DNA from: Microlunatus soli
GTDB lineage: Bacteria; Actinomycetota; Actinomycetes; Propionibacteriales; Propionibacteriaceae
Length of the DNA stretch: 64,000 nt
Assembly: GCF_900105385.1 (NCBI RefSeq)
Contig: NZ_LT629772.1
Coordinates: 3,410,001-3,474,000 of the forward strand
Direction: 5' to 3'
The notes under the pieces are model-generated. The model worked only from the letters and a program-made list of their open reading frames with translations, made no database searches and was not told where the DNA came from. Positions 16,940 through 24,679 of the stretch are shown one piece after another. The number at the start of each line of letters is the position of its first letter. The first letter of the stretch is position 1. Position numbers and translations under genes: made by a program.

Positions 16940-17193
16940 AGGCTCTGGTCCAGCACCGAGTCGATGTCGTGGCGCAGCAGATCGGGGTCCACCTTCGGCG
17001 CTCGTCTTGCACGTGCGATGAGCTCCGTCGGTGCAAGGCTGCGCCGAGACACCGGGCGTAGCTCGGCAACCGGCGTGCCGTCCTTCGTGACGGTGAGTGT
17101 CTCGCCCCGGACGACGCGGTCGAGAACCTGCCCGCCATGGTTGCGTAGGTCGCGCACGCTAACCTCGTGGTCCCGCCGTGCTGCGGTACTCAT
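16936..17193 (-). CDS. vapB: Phd/YefM-family antitoxin
   Basis: An 85-residue protein. The N-terminal domain VSVRDLRNHGGQVLDRVVRGETLTVTKDG with VAELRPV is the Phd/YefM DNA-binding fold. The C-terminal half is charged and would wrap the toxin. The ATG at 17193 was chosen over upstream codons because a perfect palindrome lies just before it and would otherwise be coding. It is the upstream gene of a coupled toxin-antitoxin pair. Confidence 0.88.
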   Translation of the reverse strand: MSTAARRDHEVSVRDLRNHGGQVLDRVVRGETLTVTKDGTPVAELRPVSRRSLAPTELIARARRAPKVDPDLLRHDIDSVLDQSL

Positions 17194-17203
17194 GCCCACA
17201 AAT

Positions 17204-17219
17204 GTATCACCGGTGATAC
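17204..17219. promoter_or_regulatory. VapBC operator palindrome
   Basis: GTATCACCGGTGATAC is a perfect 16-bp palindrome ending 10 bases before the antitoxin ATG. Toxin-antitoxin operons are usually autorepressed through such sites, so this is the likely binding site for the antitoxin-toxin complex. Confidence 0.75.
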
Positions 17220-17361
17220 GCACGAGTGGGTTCCAGATTGCCATGAGCGGTCCTCCACCGAGCGACCGGCGATTCCCTGTGGGTTTGCGCCGCAGCCGAT
17301 GTCTGCCAGGCGTGCCTGCGGCCCGCAGGGCGTTCCACCACAGTCCCGCGCTGCTGGTGCT

Positions 17362-18339
17362 TCAGCCGTCCGTCCGCAGGTCGATCGTGGTCCGGCCCAG
17401 CAGTCGCGGACGACCGGTGACGCGGGTTCGGGCCGCGGGATACGGGCCGACCATGGTGTCGTCGGTGTACTCGCCGGTGAAGCTGTTGCCCGACGGCGCG
17501 GTGGTGAGCAGTCGGGTGCCCGGTCCGATCCGGCCGAGTCCGGCCAGCCAGGCCAACAGGGCCGAGGTGCCGGTGCCGGTCGGACCCTCGCAGATCACTC
17601 CACCGGCCATGTAGACGGCAACCGGGCAGGGCGTCTCCGGTGTGGTCGGATCCACCGCAACGGTGGAATCGGCCAACAGACCCAACCGCAGTTCGGCAAG
17701 CACACCCAGGTCGGGATGATCGAGGCGTACCTCGGGGCCGATCGTGTCGAGCAGCGCGTCGAACAACCGACGGATCTCCGGTACGGCGGCCGCGGTCGGC
17801 CGCAGACCGACGTCGGCGGAATCGACGACGACATAGCAGGTGCCGCTGTAGGCCAGGGTGTAGGCGACGCGTCCCCAGCCGGGCACCTCGGCGATGCGCT
17901 GGCCCGGTTCGGCGTAGGCGACCGGTGCCGGATAGCTCACCGACAGTGCTGCGCCCGCGACGTGCACGTCCACCGGGGTGATACCGGCCGGCGTTTCCAG
18001 CCGCAGAACGCCGTCGGCCGGATCGATGATCCCGCGGTCGATCAGCGCTGCCACGGTGCACATCGCGTTCGATCCGCTGAAGCCCGGATAGCCCATGGTG
18101 CCGGTGATGATCAGGCCGACGTCGGCTTCGGGAGTCAGCGCGGGAACCACCAGGTTGATGCTCTGGGACGGCTCGCCGTACGGCGCCGCAATCAGCGCGC
18201 GCCGCAACCCGTCGGCCTCGTCGCGCAGATAACGGGCCTGGTCGGCCACCGATCTGCCCGGTGGCGGGTCGAATCCGGCGACGACCACCCGACCGACATC
18301 ACCACCGGCCTCGGCATCGACGACGTCAAGGATCGGCAT
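17362..18339 (-). CDS. Proline racemase family protein with Ser/Thr catalytic pair
   Basis: A 325-residue protein of the proline racemase / hydroxyproline epimerase / 3-hydroxyproline dehydratase family. The first catalytic position, Cys in proline racemase (MCGHG), is Ser here (FSGSNAMC). The second, Cys in the racemase (CGTG), is Thr here (GPTGTGTSA). LVVPALTPEADVGLIITGT and a closing GNSFTGEY are conserved family blocks. With no catalytic Cys pair, classic proline racemisation is unlikely; a dehydratase or another reaction is possible. GGGAGGGAG precedes the ATG. No hydroxyproline catabolic genes are adjacent. Confidence 0.8.
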   Translation of the reverse strand: MPILDVVDAEAGGDVGRVVVAGFDPPPGRSVADQARYLRDEADGLRRALIAAPYGEPSQSINLVVPALTPEADVGLIITGTMGYPGFSGSNAMCTVAALIDRGIIDPADGVLRLETPAGITPVDVHVAGAALSVSYPAPVAYAEPGQRIAEVPGWGRVAYTLAYSGTCYVVVDSADVGLRPTAAAVPEIRRLFDALLDTIGPEVRLDHPDLGVLAELRLGLLADSTVAVDPTTPETPCPVAVYMAGGVICEGPTGTGTSALLAWLAGLGRIGPGTRLLTTAPSGNSFTGEYTDDTMVGPYPAARTRVTGRPRLLGRTTIDLRTDG

Positions 18340-18385
18340 CGGCTCCCTCCCGAAATCGTGCCCGACTCCTGCCCCATGACAGCAC

Positions 18386-18416
18386 GCAGCCCCGGTCCGG
18401 AGCGGACCGGGGCTGC
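18386..18416 (-). terminator. Strong hairpin terminator after the aldo/keto reductase gene
   Basis: A perfect 14-bp stem (arm GCAGCCCCGGTCCG) with a GAG loop sits 27 bases beyond the stop of the leftward aldo/keto reductase gene and before the proline-racemase-family gene. There is no U-tract on either side, but stem length and position argue for transcription termination. Confidence 0.7.
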
Positions 18417-18442
18417 GCGAGAAGTACGGGACGTGACGGTGA

Positions 18443-19267
18443 TCAGTTCATCTTGTCCGGGTGGCCACCGGTCCGGTTGTCCTCGTCCAGGGCGTCGATC
18501 CGGGCCAGGTCGTCGGCACTCAGCTCGAAGTCGAGAATGTCGAAGTTCTCTTCGATCCGGGACGGGGTGATCGACTTCGGGAAGACGACGTAGCCCTTCT
18601 GCAGATGCCAGCGCAGGATCACCTGGGCCGGGCTCTTGCCGGCCGCAGCGGCGATCTCGCCGAGCGTCTCGTTCTTCAGATCGGAGCCGAGGCCGAGCGG
18701 GCTCCAGGACTCGATGGTGATGCCGTGCTTGGTGCTGCCGTCCACTGCTGCCTGGTTGGCGAAGGTCGGGTGCACCTCGATCTGGTTGACGGCCGGGATC
18801 TTGCCGGTCGCCTCGACGATCTTGTCCAGATGCTCGGGCTGGAAGTTGGAGACGCCGATCGACTTGGTCAGTCCCTGTTCCAGGGCGTCGATCATGCCCT
18901 TCCAGGTCTCGACGTAGTCGCCGTTCAGCGGCTGCGGCCAGTGGATCAGGTAGAGGTCGACGTATTCCAGACCGAGCTTTTCCAGGCTGACCTTCAGCTC
19001 GGCGACGGCGTCGCTGCGTTCGTGCTTGCCGTTGGCCAGCTTGGTGGTGACCCAGAGGTCGTCGCGGGCGATGCCAGAGGCGGCGATGGCCTTGCCGACG
19101 CCTTCCTCGTTCTGGTAGCCCTGCGCCGTGTCGACGTGCCGGTAGCCGACCTCGAGTGCCTTGCTGACGGTCGGGACGATGTCGTCATCGGACACCTGCC
19201 AGACCCCGATGCCGAGCTGCGGGATGGCGCGCCCGTCGTTCAGGGTGATGGTGGGGACCTGTGCCAT
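18443..19267 (-). CDS. Aldo/keto reductase (2,5-diketogluconate reductase type)
   Basis: A 274-residue single-domain TIM-barrel enzyme. The catalytic tetrad is visible: Asp and Tyr in GYRHVDTAQGYQNEEGVG, Lys in WVTTKLAN, and His in LYLIHWPQP. The tail has FPKSITPSRIEENFDILDFELS, the NADPH-binding signature. Members reduce aldehydes and ketosugars. AGGAGTC precedes the ATG at 19267. It stands alone, closed by a strong hairpin, and no local gene indicates its substrate. Confidence 0.92.
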   Translation of the reverse strand: MAQVPTITLNDGRAIPQLGIGVWQVSDDDIVPTVSKALEVGYRHVDTAQGYQNEEGVGKAIAASGIARDDLWVTTKLANGKHERSDAVAELKVSLEKLGLEYVDLYLIHWPQPLNGDYVETWKGMIDALEQGLTKSIGVSNFQPEHLDKIVEATGKIPAVNQIEVHPTFANQAAVDGSTKHGITIESWSPLGLGSDLKNETLGEIAAAAGKSPAQVILRWHLQKGYVVFPKSITPSRIEENFDILDFELSADDLARIDALDEDNRTGGHPDKMN

Positions 19268-19443
19268 AGAGAACTGACTCCTCGGGTTGATGCTCCGACC
19301 CCGTTCCGGCGGGCGGCGCGGGGCGAAGCTGTCGTACAAACGGTTTCCGGGCTCACGGATTTCCGTGCGCCCACGGTAACGGGTGCTGTCCGGGACCTGC
19401 TCAGGCGTCTCGTCTGGCGCAAATCCCGGCCCGTGCTGGTTGA

Positions 19444-20637
19444 TCAGCCGACCGGCGACTGGATCTGGGCCGGAGCGACGTCGACCACGGCCGGCCGACG
19501 GGATTCGAGGACCCCGGCAAGGACCGCGACGCCGAGTCCGGCGGCGGCCATCGCGGCGCCGACGACGTTGGCGGAGGTGTAGCCCCAGCCTGCGGCGATC
19601 GTCCGTCCGGCCAGCCAGGCGGCGAGCGCGTTGCCCAGGTTGAAGGCGCCGATGTTGATCGCCGACGCCAGAGTCGGTGCCAGCTTGGCCTGATCGAGGA
19701 CCCGCTTCTGCAGCGGCGGCACGGTCGCGAAACCGAGCGCACCGATGACCAGCACCGTCGCCGCGGCCAGCACCTGGGAGTGTGCGGTGACGGTGAACAC
19801 GGCCAGCGTCAGCGTCAGCGCTCCGAGCGTGACGTAGAGCATCGGCATCAGTGCACGATCGGCGAACCGGCCGCCGATCAGATTGCCGATCACCATCCCG
19901 GCCCCGAGCGCGATCAGCAGCCAGCTCACCGAGGACGGCGCGAAGCCCGCGACCGTCGTCATCATCGGTGCCAGGTAAGTGATGGCGGCGAAGACCCCGC
20001 CGAAACCGAGCACCGTCATCAGCATCGCCAAGATCACCTGGACGTTGCCGAGGGCGCGAATCTCCTGGCGCAGCCGGACGCCCTCCGGTCGCGGCAGTCG
20101 CGGAACCAAGGTGGCGACGCCGAGCAGGCCGACCAGGCCGAGACCGGCGACGATGCCGAACGTCGCCCGCCAGCCGGCATGCACGCCGACGAAGGTGCCC
20201 AGCGGGACACCGACCACGTTGGCGACGGTCAGGCCGGTGAACATGAACGCGATCGCAGCGGCCCGCTTCTCCTTGGCGACCATCTCGGCCGCGACCACCG
20301 CGCCGATGCCGAAGAAGGCACCGTGGGTGAACGAGGCGATCAGCCGGCCGACCACCAGCACTCCGAAGGCGGGTGCCAGCGCGGAGACGATGTTGCCGAT
20401 GACGAAGATGCCCATCAGCAGCATCAGCATCTGCTTACGGGGGATGCGGGTGCCCAGGGCCATCATCAGTGGGGCGCCGACCAGGACGCCGAGGGCATAA
20501 CCGCTGACCATCCAACCGGCGGTCGGGATGGAGACGCCGAAAGTGGCGGCGACGTCGGGGAGCAGGCCGATGGCGACGAACTCGGTGGTGCCGATTCCGA
20601 AGGCGCCGATGGCCAGCGCCAGCAATGCGAGAGGCAT
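19444..20637 (-). CDS. MFS efflux transporter (DHA1/AraJ-like)
   Basis: A 397-residue protein with twelve predicted membrane segments. MPLALLALAIGAFGIGTTEF with VAIGLLPDVA is the start shared by AraJ and Cmx-type exporters, and GALMMALGTRI-like loop residues (GAPLMMALGTRIPRKQ) follow. Family members export sugars or drugs such as chloramphenicol. AGGAATCCC precedes the ATG. The divergent MarR gene and the inverted repeat between them suggest ligand-induced expression. The substrate is unknown. Confidence 0.88.
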   Translation of the reverse strand: MPLALLALAIGAFGIGTTEFVAIGLLPDVAATFGVSIPTAGWMVSGYALGVLVGAPLMMALGTRIPRKQMLMLLMGIFVIGNIVSALAPAFGVLVVGRLIASFTHGAFFGIGAVVAAEMVAKEKRAAAIAFMFTGLTVANVVGVPLGTFVGVHAGWRATFGIVAGLGLVGLLGVATLVPRLPRPEGVRLRQEIRALGNVQVILAMLMTVLGFGGVFAAITYLAPMMTTVAGFAPSSVSWLLIALGAGMVIGNLIGGRFADRALMPMLYVTLGALTLTLAVFTVTAHSQVLAAATVLVIGALGFATVPPLQKRVLDQAKLAPTLASAINIGAFNLGNALAAWLAGRTIAAGWGYTSANVVGAAMAAAGLGVAVLAGVLESRRPAVVDVAPAQIQSPVG

Positions 20638-20696
20638 GGGATTCCTAGCAGACAGTGAACAGTGTGCGGACGTGTCCCACGGTGGATACGCACTCA

Positions 20697-20711
20697 CTGC
20701 AATAGTTGCAG
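20697..20711. promoter_or_regulatory. Inverted repeat, candidate MarR operator
   Basis: CTGCAATAGTTGCAG has six-base arms around TAG and lies in the 240-base spacer between the divergent transporter and MarR genes. MarR dimers bind short AT-centred palindromes in such positions, often controlling both genes. Confidence 0.5.
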
Positions 20712-20883
20712 GCGCGGGTATATTCCGGCCGCGCTAATCTGGATGGCGTCGGATGACGTGATCTGCCGCACACGACGGAAGGCGCGGCCGGCGGATGGTG
20801 TTGTTCTGATCACGACGGACGGCGAGCCGGCCGTTCTGACGAGTCGGGTGTTTGTTGGAGTAGGGAAGGAACCGGTGAGAGTG

Positions 20884-21333
20884 ATGGCCGAGTCGACACC
20901 GTCGACGACCTTGGCCCAGCGATGGTCAGCCCTGGGTCTGCTCCATGATCGAATCGACGCCCACGTCGGCAGGGAGCTGGAGAAGAAGCACGAGCTGAGC
21001 GTCCGGGAGTTCTCGCTGCTGGAGGTGCTCAGTCGCCAGCACAACGGCGACGGCGGTCACCTGCAGATGGCCCAGGTCGCCGACGCGGTCGCGCTGAGTC
21101 AGAGCGCGACCACCCGGCTGGTCAGCCGACTGGAGGACCGTGGGCTGTTGGAGCGGTATCTCTGCCCGACCGACCGGCGGGGCATCTACACCGACGTCAC
21201 CGCAGCGGGGAAGACGTTGCTCAAGCAGGCCAGACCGACCAACAGCCGCGCGCTGCGCGAGGCGCTCCAGGAAGCGTCCGACGAGGCCGAGTTGGCCCCG
21301 TTCGTCCGTGCCGTCCGGGAGTCCGGGCGCTGA
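20884..21333 (+). CDS. MarR-family transcriptional regulator
   Basis: A 149-residue protein. Residues 30-95 contain a winged helix: LSVREFSLLEVLSRQ, then MAQVADAVALSQSATTRLVS as the recognition region, then the wing with CPTDRRGIYTDVTAAG. It probably represses the divergent MFS transporter. The exact start is uncertain: AAGGA at 20866-20870 is 13 bases from this ATG, and in-frame GTGs at 20875 or 20881 sit closer. Confidence 0.88.
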   Translation: MAESTPSTTLAQRWSALGLLHDRIDAHVGRELEKKHELSVREFSLLEVLSRQHNGDGGHLQMAQVADAVALSQSATTRLVSRLEDRGLLERYLCPTDRRGIYTDVTAAGKTLLKQARPTNSRALREALQEASDEAELAPFVRAVRESGR

Positions 21334-21366
21334 ACCGGTAACGGTTCGTCAGCTGATCACCGTGAT

Positions 21367-21372
21367 GAGATA
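21367..21372 (+). promoter_or_regulatory. -10 element of argS, near-leaderless start
   Basis: GATAAT lies 11 bases before the argS ATG, and there is no clear ribosome binding site between them. Transcription starting 6-8 bases downstream would give a leaderless or very short-leader mRNA, which is common in actinobacteria. Confidence 0.5.
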
Positions 21373-21383
21373 ATGGGCGCATC

Positions 21384-23021
21384 ATGACGTCCCTTCCTTC
21401 CACGCTCAGCACCCGGCTCCAGTCGATCACCGGAATCGACCCGGAGCTGCGGCCGGCGACCAAGCCTCAGTTCGGCCACTTCCAGTCCAACGTCGCGCTG
21501 CGACTGGCCAAGCAGGAAGGCAAGCCGCCGCGAGAGGTCGCCCAGCGGATCGTCGACGAGTTGGACGTCTCCGACATCTGTGAGCCCCCGGAGCTGGCCG
21601 GGCCCGGCTTCATCAATTTCCGGCTCAAGCCGGAGACCCTCGCCGCTGCTGTCACCGAGCAGCTGAACGACGAGCGGATCGGCATCGAACCGGCCGCAGA
21701 GTCGCAGACCGTGGTGATCGACTACTCCGCGCCCAATGTCGCCAAGCAGATGCATGTCGGGCACCTGCGTTCGACGATCATCGGGGACAGCCTGAATCGG
21801 GTGCTCAGCGCGCTCGGACACACGGTGATCCCGCAGAACCACATCGGCGACTGGGGCACCCAGTTCGGCCAGCTGGTGGAGCAGATCCTCGAAGAAGGCG
21901 TCGACCCGATGTCACTGGATCTGGTGTCGGCCGAAGAGCTCTACAAGCGGGCGTCGGCGCACTTCAAGGAGGATCCGGCCTTCGCAGACAAGGCACGGAA
22001 GCGGGTCGTGCTGCTGCAGTCCGGCGACGAACAGACGCTGGACATCTGGCGGAAGTTGATCGAGATCTCCAAGGTCGCGTTCAACGAGGTCTACGCCCGG
22101 CTCGGCGTCAAGCTGACCGATGATGATCTTGCCGGTGAGTCCAGCTACAACGACGATCTGGCCAAGGTGGTCGCCGAATTGGAGGCCAGCGGTGCCGCGG
22201 TGATCGACCAGGGCGCACTCTGTGTCTTCGTCGAGGGCTTCAACGCGCCGATGATCGTCCGCAAGACCGACGGCGGTTTCGGCTACTCCACAACCGATCT
22301 GGCCGCGATCCGGCGGCGGGTCAACCAACTGCATGCCGATCGGATCATCTACGTCGTCGGCGCCGAGCAGAGCTTCCATTTCGACCAGGTGTTCGCCGTT
22401 GCCCGCAAGGCCGGCTTCCTGCCCGATGACGTGTCGGCCGAACACGTCCGGTACGGGATGGTGCTGGGAGAGGGCGGCAAGCGGCTGCGGACCCGCGAGG
22501 GCGGTTCGATGAAGCTCGTCGATCTGCTGGACGCCGCCGAGGAGAAGGCCGCGCCCGCTGTCGCGATGGCCGCGATCAAGTACGCCGATCTGTCCAGCGG
22601 TCTGAACAAGGACTACGTCTTCGACATCGACCGGATGGTCGCCACCACCGGCAACACCGGACCGTACCTGCAGTATGCGCACGCCCGGACCCACCAGGTG
22701 CTGCGCAAGGCCGAGGCCGACCAGATCCCGGTGCCGGACAAGATCACCGTGCTCGACGAGCCGGCCGAGCAGACCCTGGCGCTGCTGCTGCCGCGCCTTG
22801 CCGAGATCGTGAACGAGGTCGCCGAGACCCTGCAGCCGCACCGACTCTGCGGCTACCTGCACGACGTCGCGGTTGCGTACTCGACCTTCTACGAGCAGTG
22901 TCCGGTGCTGAAGTCCGAGGGCGACGTCCGCGGGTCCCGGCTGGCGCTCTGCGTGGCCACTCAGCGGGTGCTGGCCACCGGCCTGGACCTGCTGGGCATC
23001 CAGGCGCCCGACCGGATGTAG
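21384..23021 (+). CDS. argS: Arginyl-tRNA synthetase
   Basis: A 545-residue class I synthetase. The N-terminal Add1 domain includes KPQFGHFQSNVALRLAK and GPGFINFRL. The HIGH motif appears as HVGHLRST (about 124-131) within the signature SAPNVAKQMHVGH. As in many ArgRS the KMSK loop is degenerate (GEGGKRLRTREGG). The anticodon-binding DALR domain ends in the C-terminal ATQRVLATGLDLLGIQAPDRM. Length is typical. It charges tRNA-Arg. It is not followed by lysA, as it is in many actinobacteria, so this may be a second or relocated copy. Confidence 0.96.
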   Translation: MTSLPSTLSTRLQSITGIDPELRPATKPQFGHFQSNVALRLAKQEGKPPREVAQRIVDELDVSDICEPPELAGPGFINFRLKPETLAAAVTEQLNDERIGIEPAAESQTVVIDYSAPNVAKQMHVGHLRSTIIGDSLNRVLSALGHTVIPQNHIGDWGTQFGQLVEQILEEGVDPMSLDLVSAEELYKRASAHFKEDPAFADKARKRVVLLQSGDEQTLDIWRKLIEISKVAFNEVYARLGVKLTDDDLAGESSYNDDLAKVVAELEASGAAVIDQGALCVFVEGFNAPMIVRKTDGGFGYSTTDLAAIRRRVNQLHADRIIYVVGAEQSFHFDQVFAVARKAGFLPDDVSAEHVRYGMVLGEGGKRLRTREGGSMKLVDLLDAAEEKAAPAVAMAAIKYADLSSGLNKDYVFDIDRMVATTGNTGPYLQYAHARTHQVLRKAEADQIPVPDKITVLDEPAEQTLALLLPRLAEIVNEVAETLQPHRLCGYLHDVAVAYSTFYEQCPVLKSEGDVRGSRLALCVATQRVLATGLDLLGIQAPDRM

Positions 23022-23033
23022 GCCGCGCCGATA

Positions 23034-23825
23034 TCAGCCCTTCCAGTTGTCGGCGAGGTAGGCGGCGCCGATGATGCCGGCCCGGTTCTCCAGCTTGGCC
23101 GGAACGATCTCGGCATTCAGTTCCAACAGTGGAAGGAACTTGTCGGCCTTCTTGCTCACGCCGCCGCCGACCACGAACAGGTCGGGCCAGGTCAACGCTT
23201 CGAGGACCTCGTAATAGCGCTGCAGGTGCTTCTTGGCCCAAACCTTGTAGGAGAGGTCCTTGTCCTCCTTGTACTTGGCCGAGGCGCGTGACTCTGCGTC
23301 GTGCCCGTCGATCTCGATGTGGCCGAACTCGGTGTTCGGCACCAGCACGCCGTCCATGATCAGCGCACTGCCGATCCCGGTGCCGAGCGTGGTCAACAGG
23401 ACGACCCCGTCGTGGCCCTTGGCGGCGCCGTACTGGACCTCGGCGATGCCGGCAGCGTCGGCGTCGTTGACCAGCACGACATCACGCTCGAGCACGTCCT
23501 CGAAGGTCTTCTCCGCAGGATGGTCGATCCAGGACTTGTCGATGTTGGCCGCCGAACGGGTGGTGCCGTGGGTTACCACTGCGGGGATGGTGATCCCGAT
23601 CGGTCCGTCACCGATCTGGTCGGCGAAGGCGCCGACGATCTGGGAGACGACCTTGGCGACATTCTCCGGTGTCGACTTGGCCGGTGTGTCGATCCGGACC
23701 CGCTCGGCGGCGAACGCACCCTTGTCCAGGTCGACAGGTGCGCCCTTGATGCCGGAGCCGCCGATGTCGATGCCGAGGACCAGGCGATCGGACGAGTCCT
23801 TCGAAGCTGCTGTGCTTGCGGTCAT
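23034..23825 (-). CDS. ppgK: Polyphosphate glucokinase
   Basis: A 263-residue ROK-family kinase. [20 protein letters not shown] (from residue 17) is the phosphate-binding loop of [22 protein letters not shown] holds the catalytic Asp, and [17 protein letters not shown] with [11 protein letters not shown] are the sugar-binding blocks. These are characteristic of actinobacterial polyphosphate/ATP glucokinases. It makes glucose 6-phosphate, using polyphosphate as donor, which suits polyphosphate-storing actinobacteria. It converges on argS with a 12-base gap. Confidence 0.95.
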   Translation of the reverse strand: MTASTAASKDSSDRLVLGIDIGGSGIKGAPVDLDKGAFAAERVRIDTPAKSTPENVAKVVSQIVGAFADQIGDGPIGITIPAVVTHGTTRSAANIDKSWIDHPAEKTFEDVLERDVVLVNDADAAGIAEVQYGAAKGHDGVVLLTTLGTGIGSALIMDGVLVPNTEFGHIEIDGHDAESRASAKYKEDKDLSYKVWAKKHLQRYYEVLEALTWPDLFVVGGGVSKKADKFLPLLELNAEIVPAKLENRAGIIGAAYLADNWKG

Positions 23826-24000
23826 GGGTGCAGATTAGCGGGCCCCGGGAGGCGCTGATCTATACGGGCACGGCACAGTCGGCCACAGTAGCCCGAAGAG
23901 ATCAGTGCTTGCTTGGTGCGCCGGCCGGTGCGCCGGCTGGTCGCCGGCCGACGAACCGGCCGGTGGGTGATCGTTACTGGATCTCCTGGCGCACCGGCGA

Positions 24001-24501
24001 TCAGCTGCCGCCGCCGGTCATCTCCTTCACGCACGCGCCGCTAGCGTTGGCGAAAGCCTGAGCGTCGCCGCCGGTGAGTGCGGAGCCGTCGAGCTTGCCC
24101 TCGGCCAAGGACTTCAGGGCGTCGGCGCTCATGGTGCCGTAGATCTTGTCGGCCAGGCAGGCGGCCGTCTTGTCGGCCGCAGCACCGGTGACGCCGGTCG
24201 ACGCGTAGTACTTCACCAGCCCGGCGACGAGTTCGTCCTTGGTCGGCTTGCCTGTCGAATCACCCTCGTCGGAGTCCGAGGAGGCAGGGGCCGACGATGC
24301 CGGTGCCGAAGAAGCAGGTGCCGAGGATGCCGGTGCCGACGATGCGGGGGCCGACGAGCCGGAATCGGGTGCGGCGTCTTCGCCGGAACCGGTCGAGCCG
24401 GTGCAGGCGGCCAGTGTGAGCAGGCCGGCGGCGGCGGTGCCGGCCAGGGCCATCCTGAGGGAGGCGAAACGGAACGGGGGACGGAAGGCTTGACCTGACA
24501 C
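24001..24501 (-). CDS. Secreted lipoprotein with Ser/Ala/Pro repeat linker
   Basis: The GTG at 24501 follows a perfect AAGGAG at eight bases, which decides the start and gives 166 residues. A signal peptide ends in the lipobox LAAC. An extracellular linker with about five tandem ASSAP units (15-bp DNA repeats) follows. The mature domain of about 80 residues contains two Cys (AACLADKIYG and SGACVKEM), which could form a disulfide. The fold and role are not recognised. Confidence 0.8.
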   Translation of the reverse strand: MSGQAFRPPFRFASLRMALAGTAAAGLLTLAACTGSTGSGEDAAPDSGSSAPASSAPASSAPASSAPASSAPASSDSDEGDSTGKPTKDELVAGLVKYYASTGVTGAAADKTAACLADKIYGTMSADALKSLAEGKLDGSALTGGDAQAFANASGACVKEMTGGGS

Positions 24502-24679
24502 GGTCCAAACTCCTTGATCTCGGCACTCAGTCATCCGGACGGGAGTGTCCGGCGCGGGTGTGACGTCAGGATAGGGAGCTCGGTTCCCTCCATCCGGCAA
24601 GATCGGCTTGTCGGTTCCTGGTGTCGCGGCGAGCGACGGAGATGATCATGCTCCCGGACGTGATCAGCTGCCCGGTCGA

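Noticed and set aside
24285..24370. 15-bp repeats in the lipoprotein gene considered as a regulatory array
   Set aside because: They are in-frame ASSAP codons of a surface linker.
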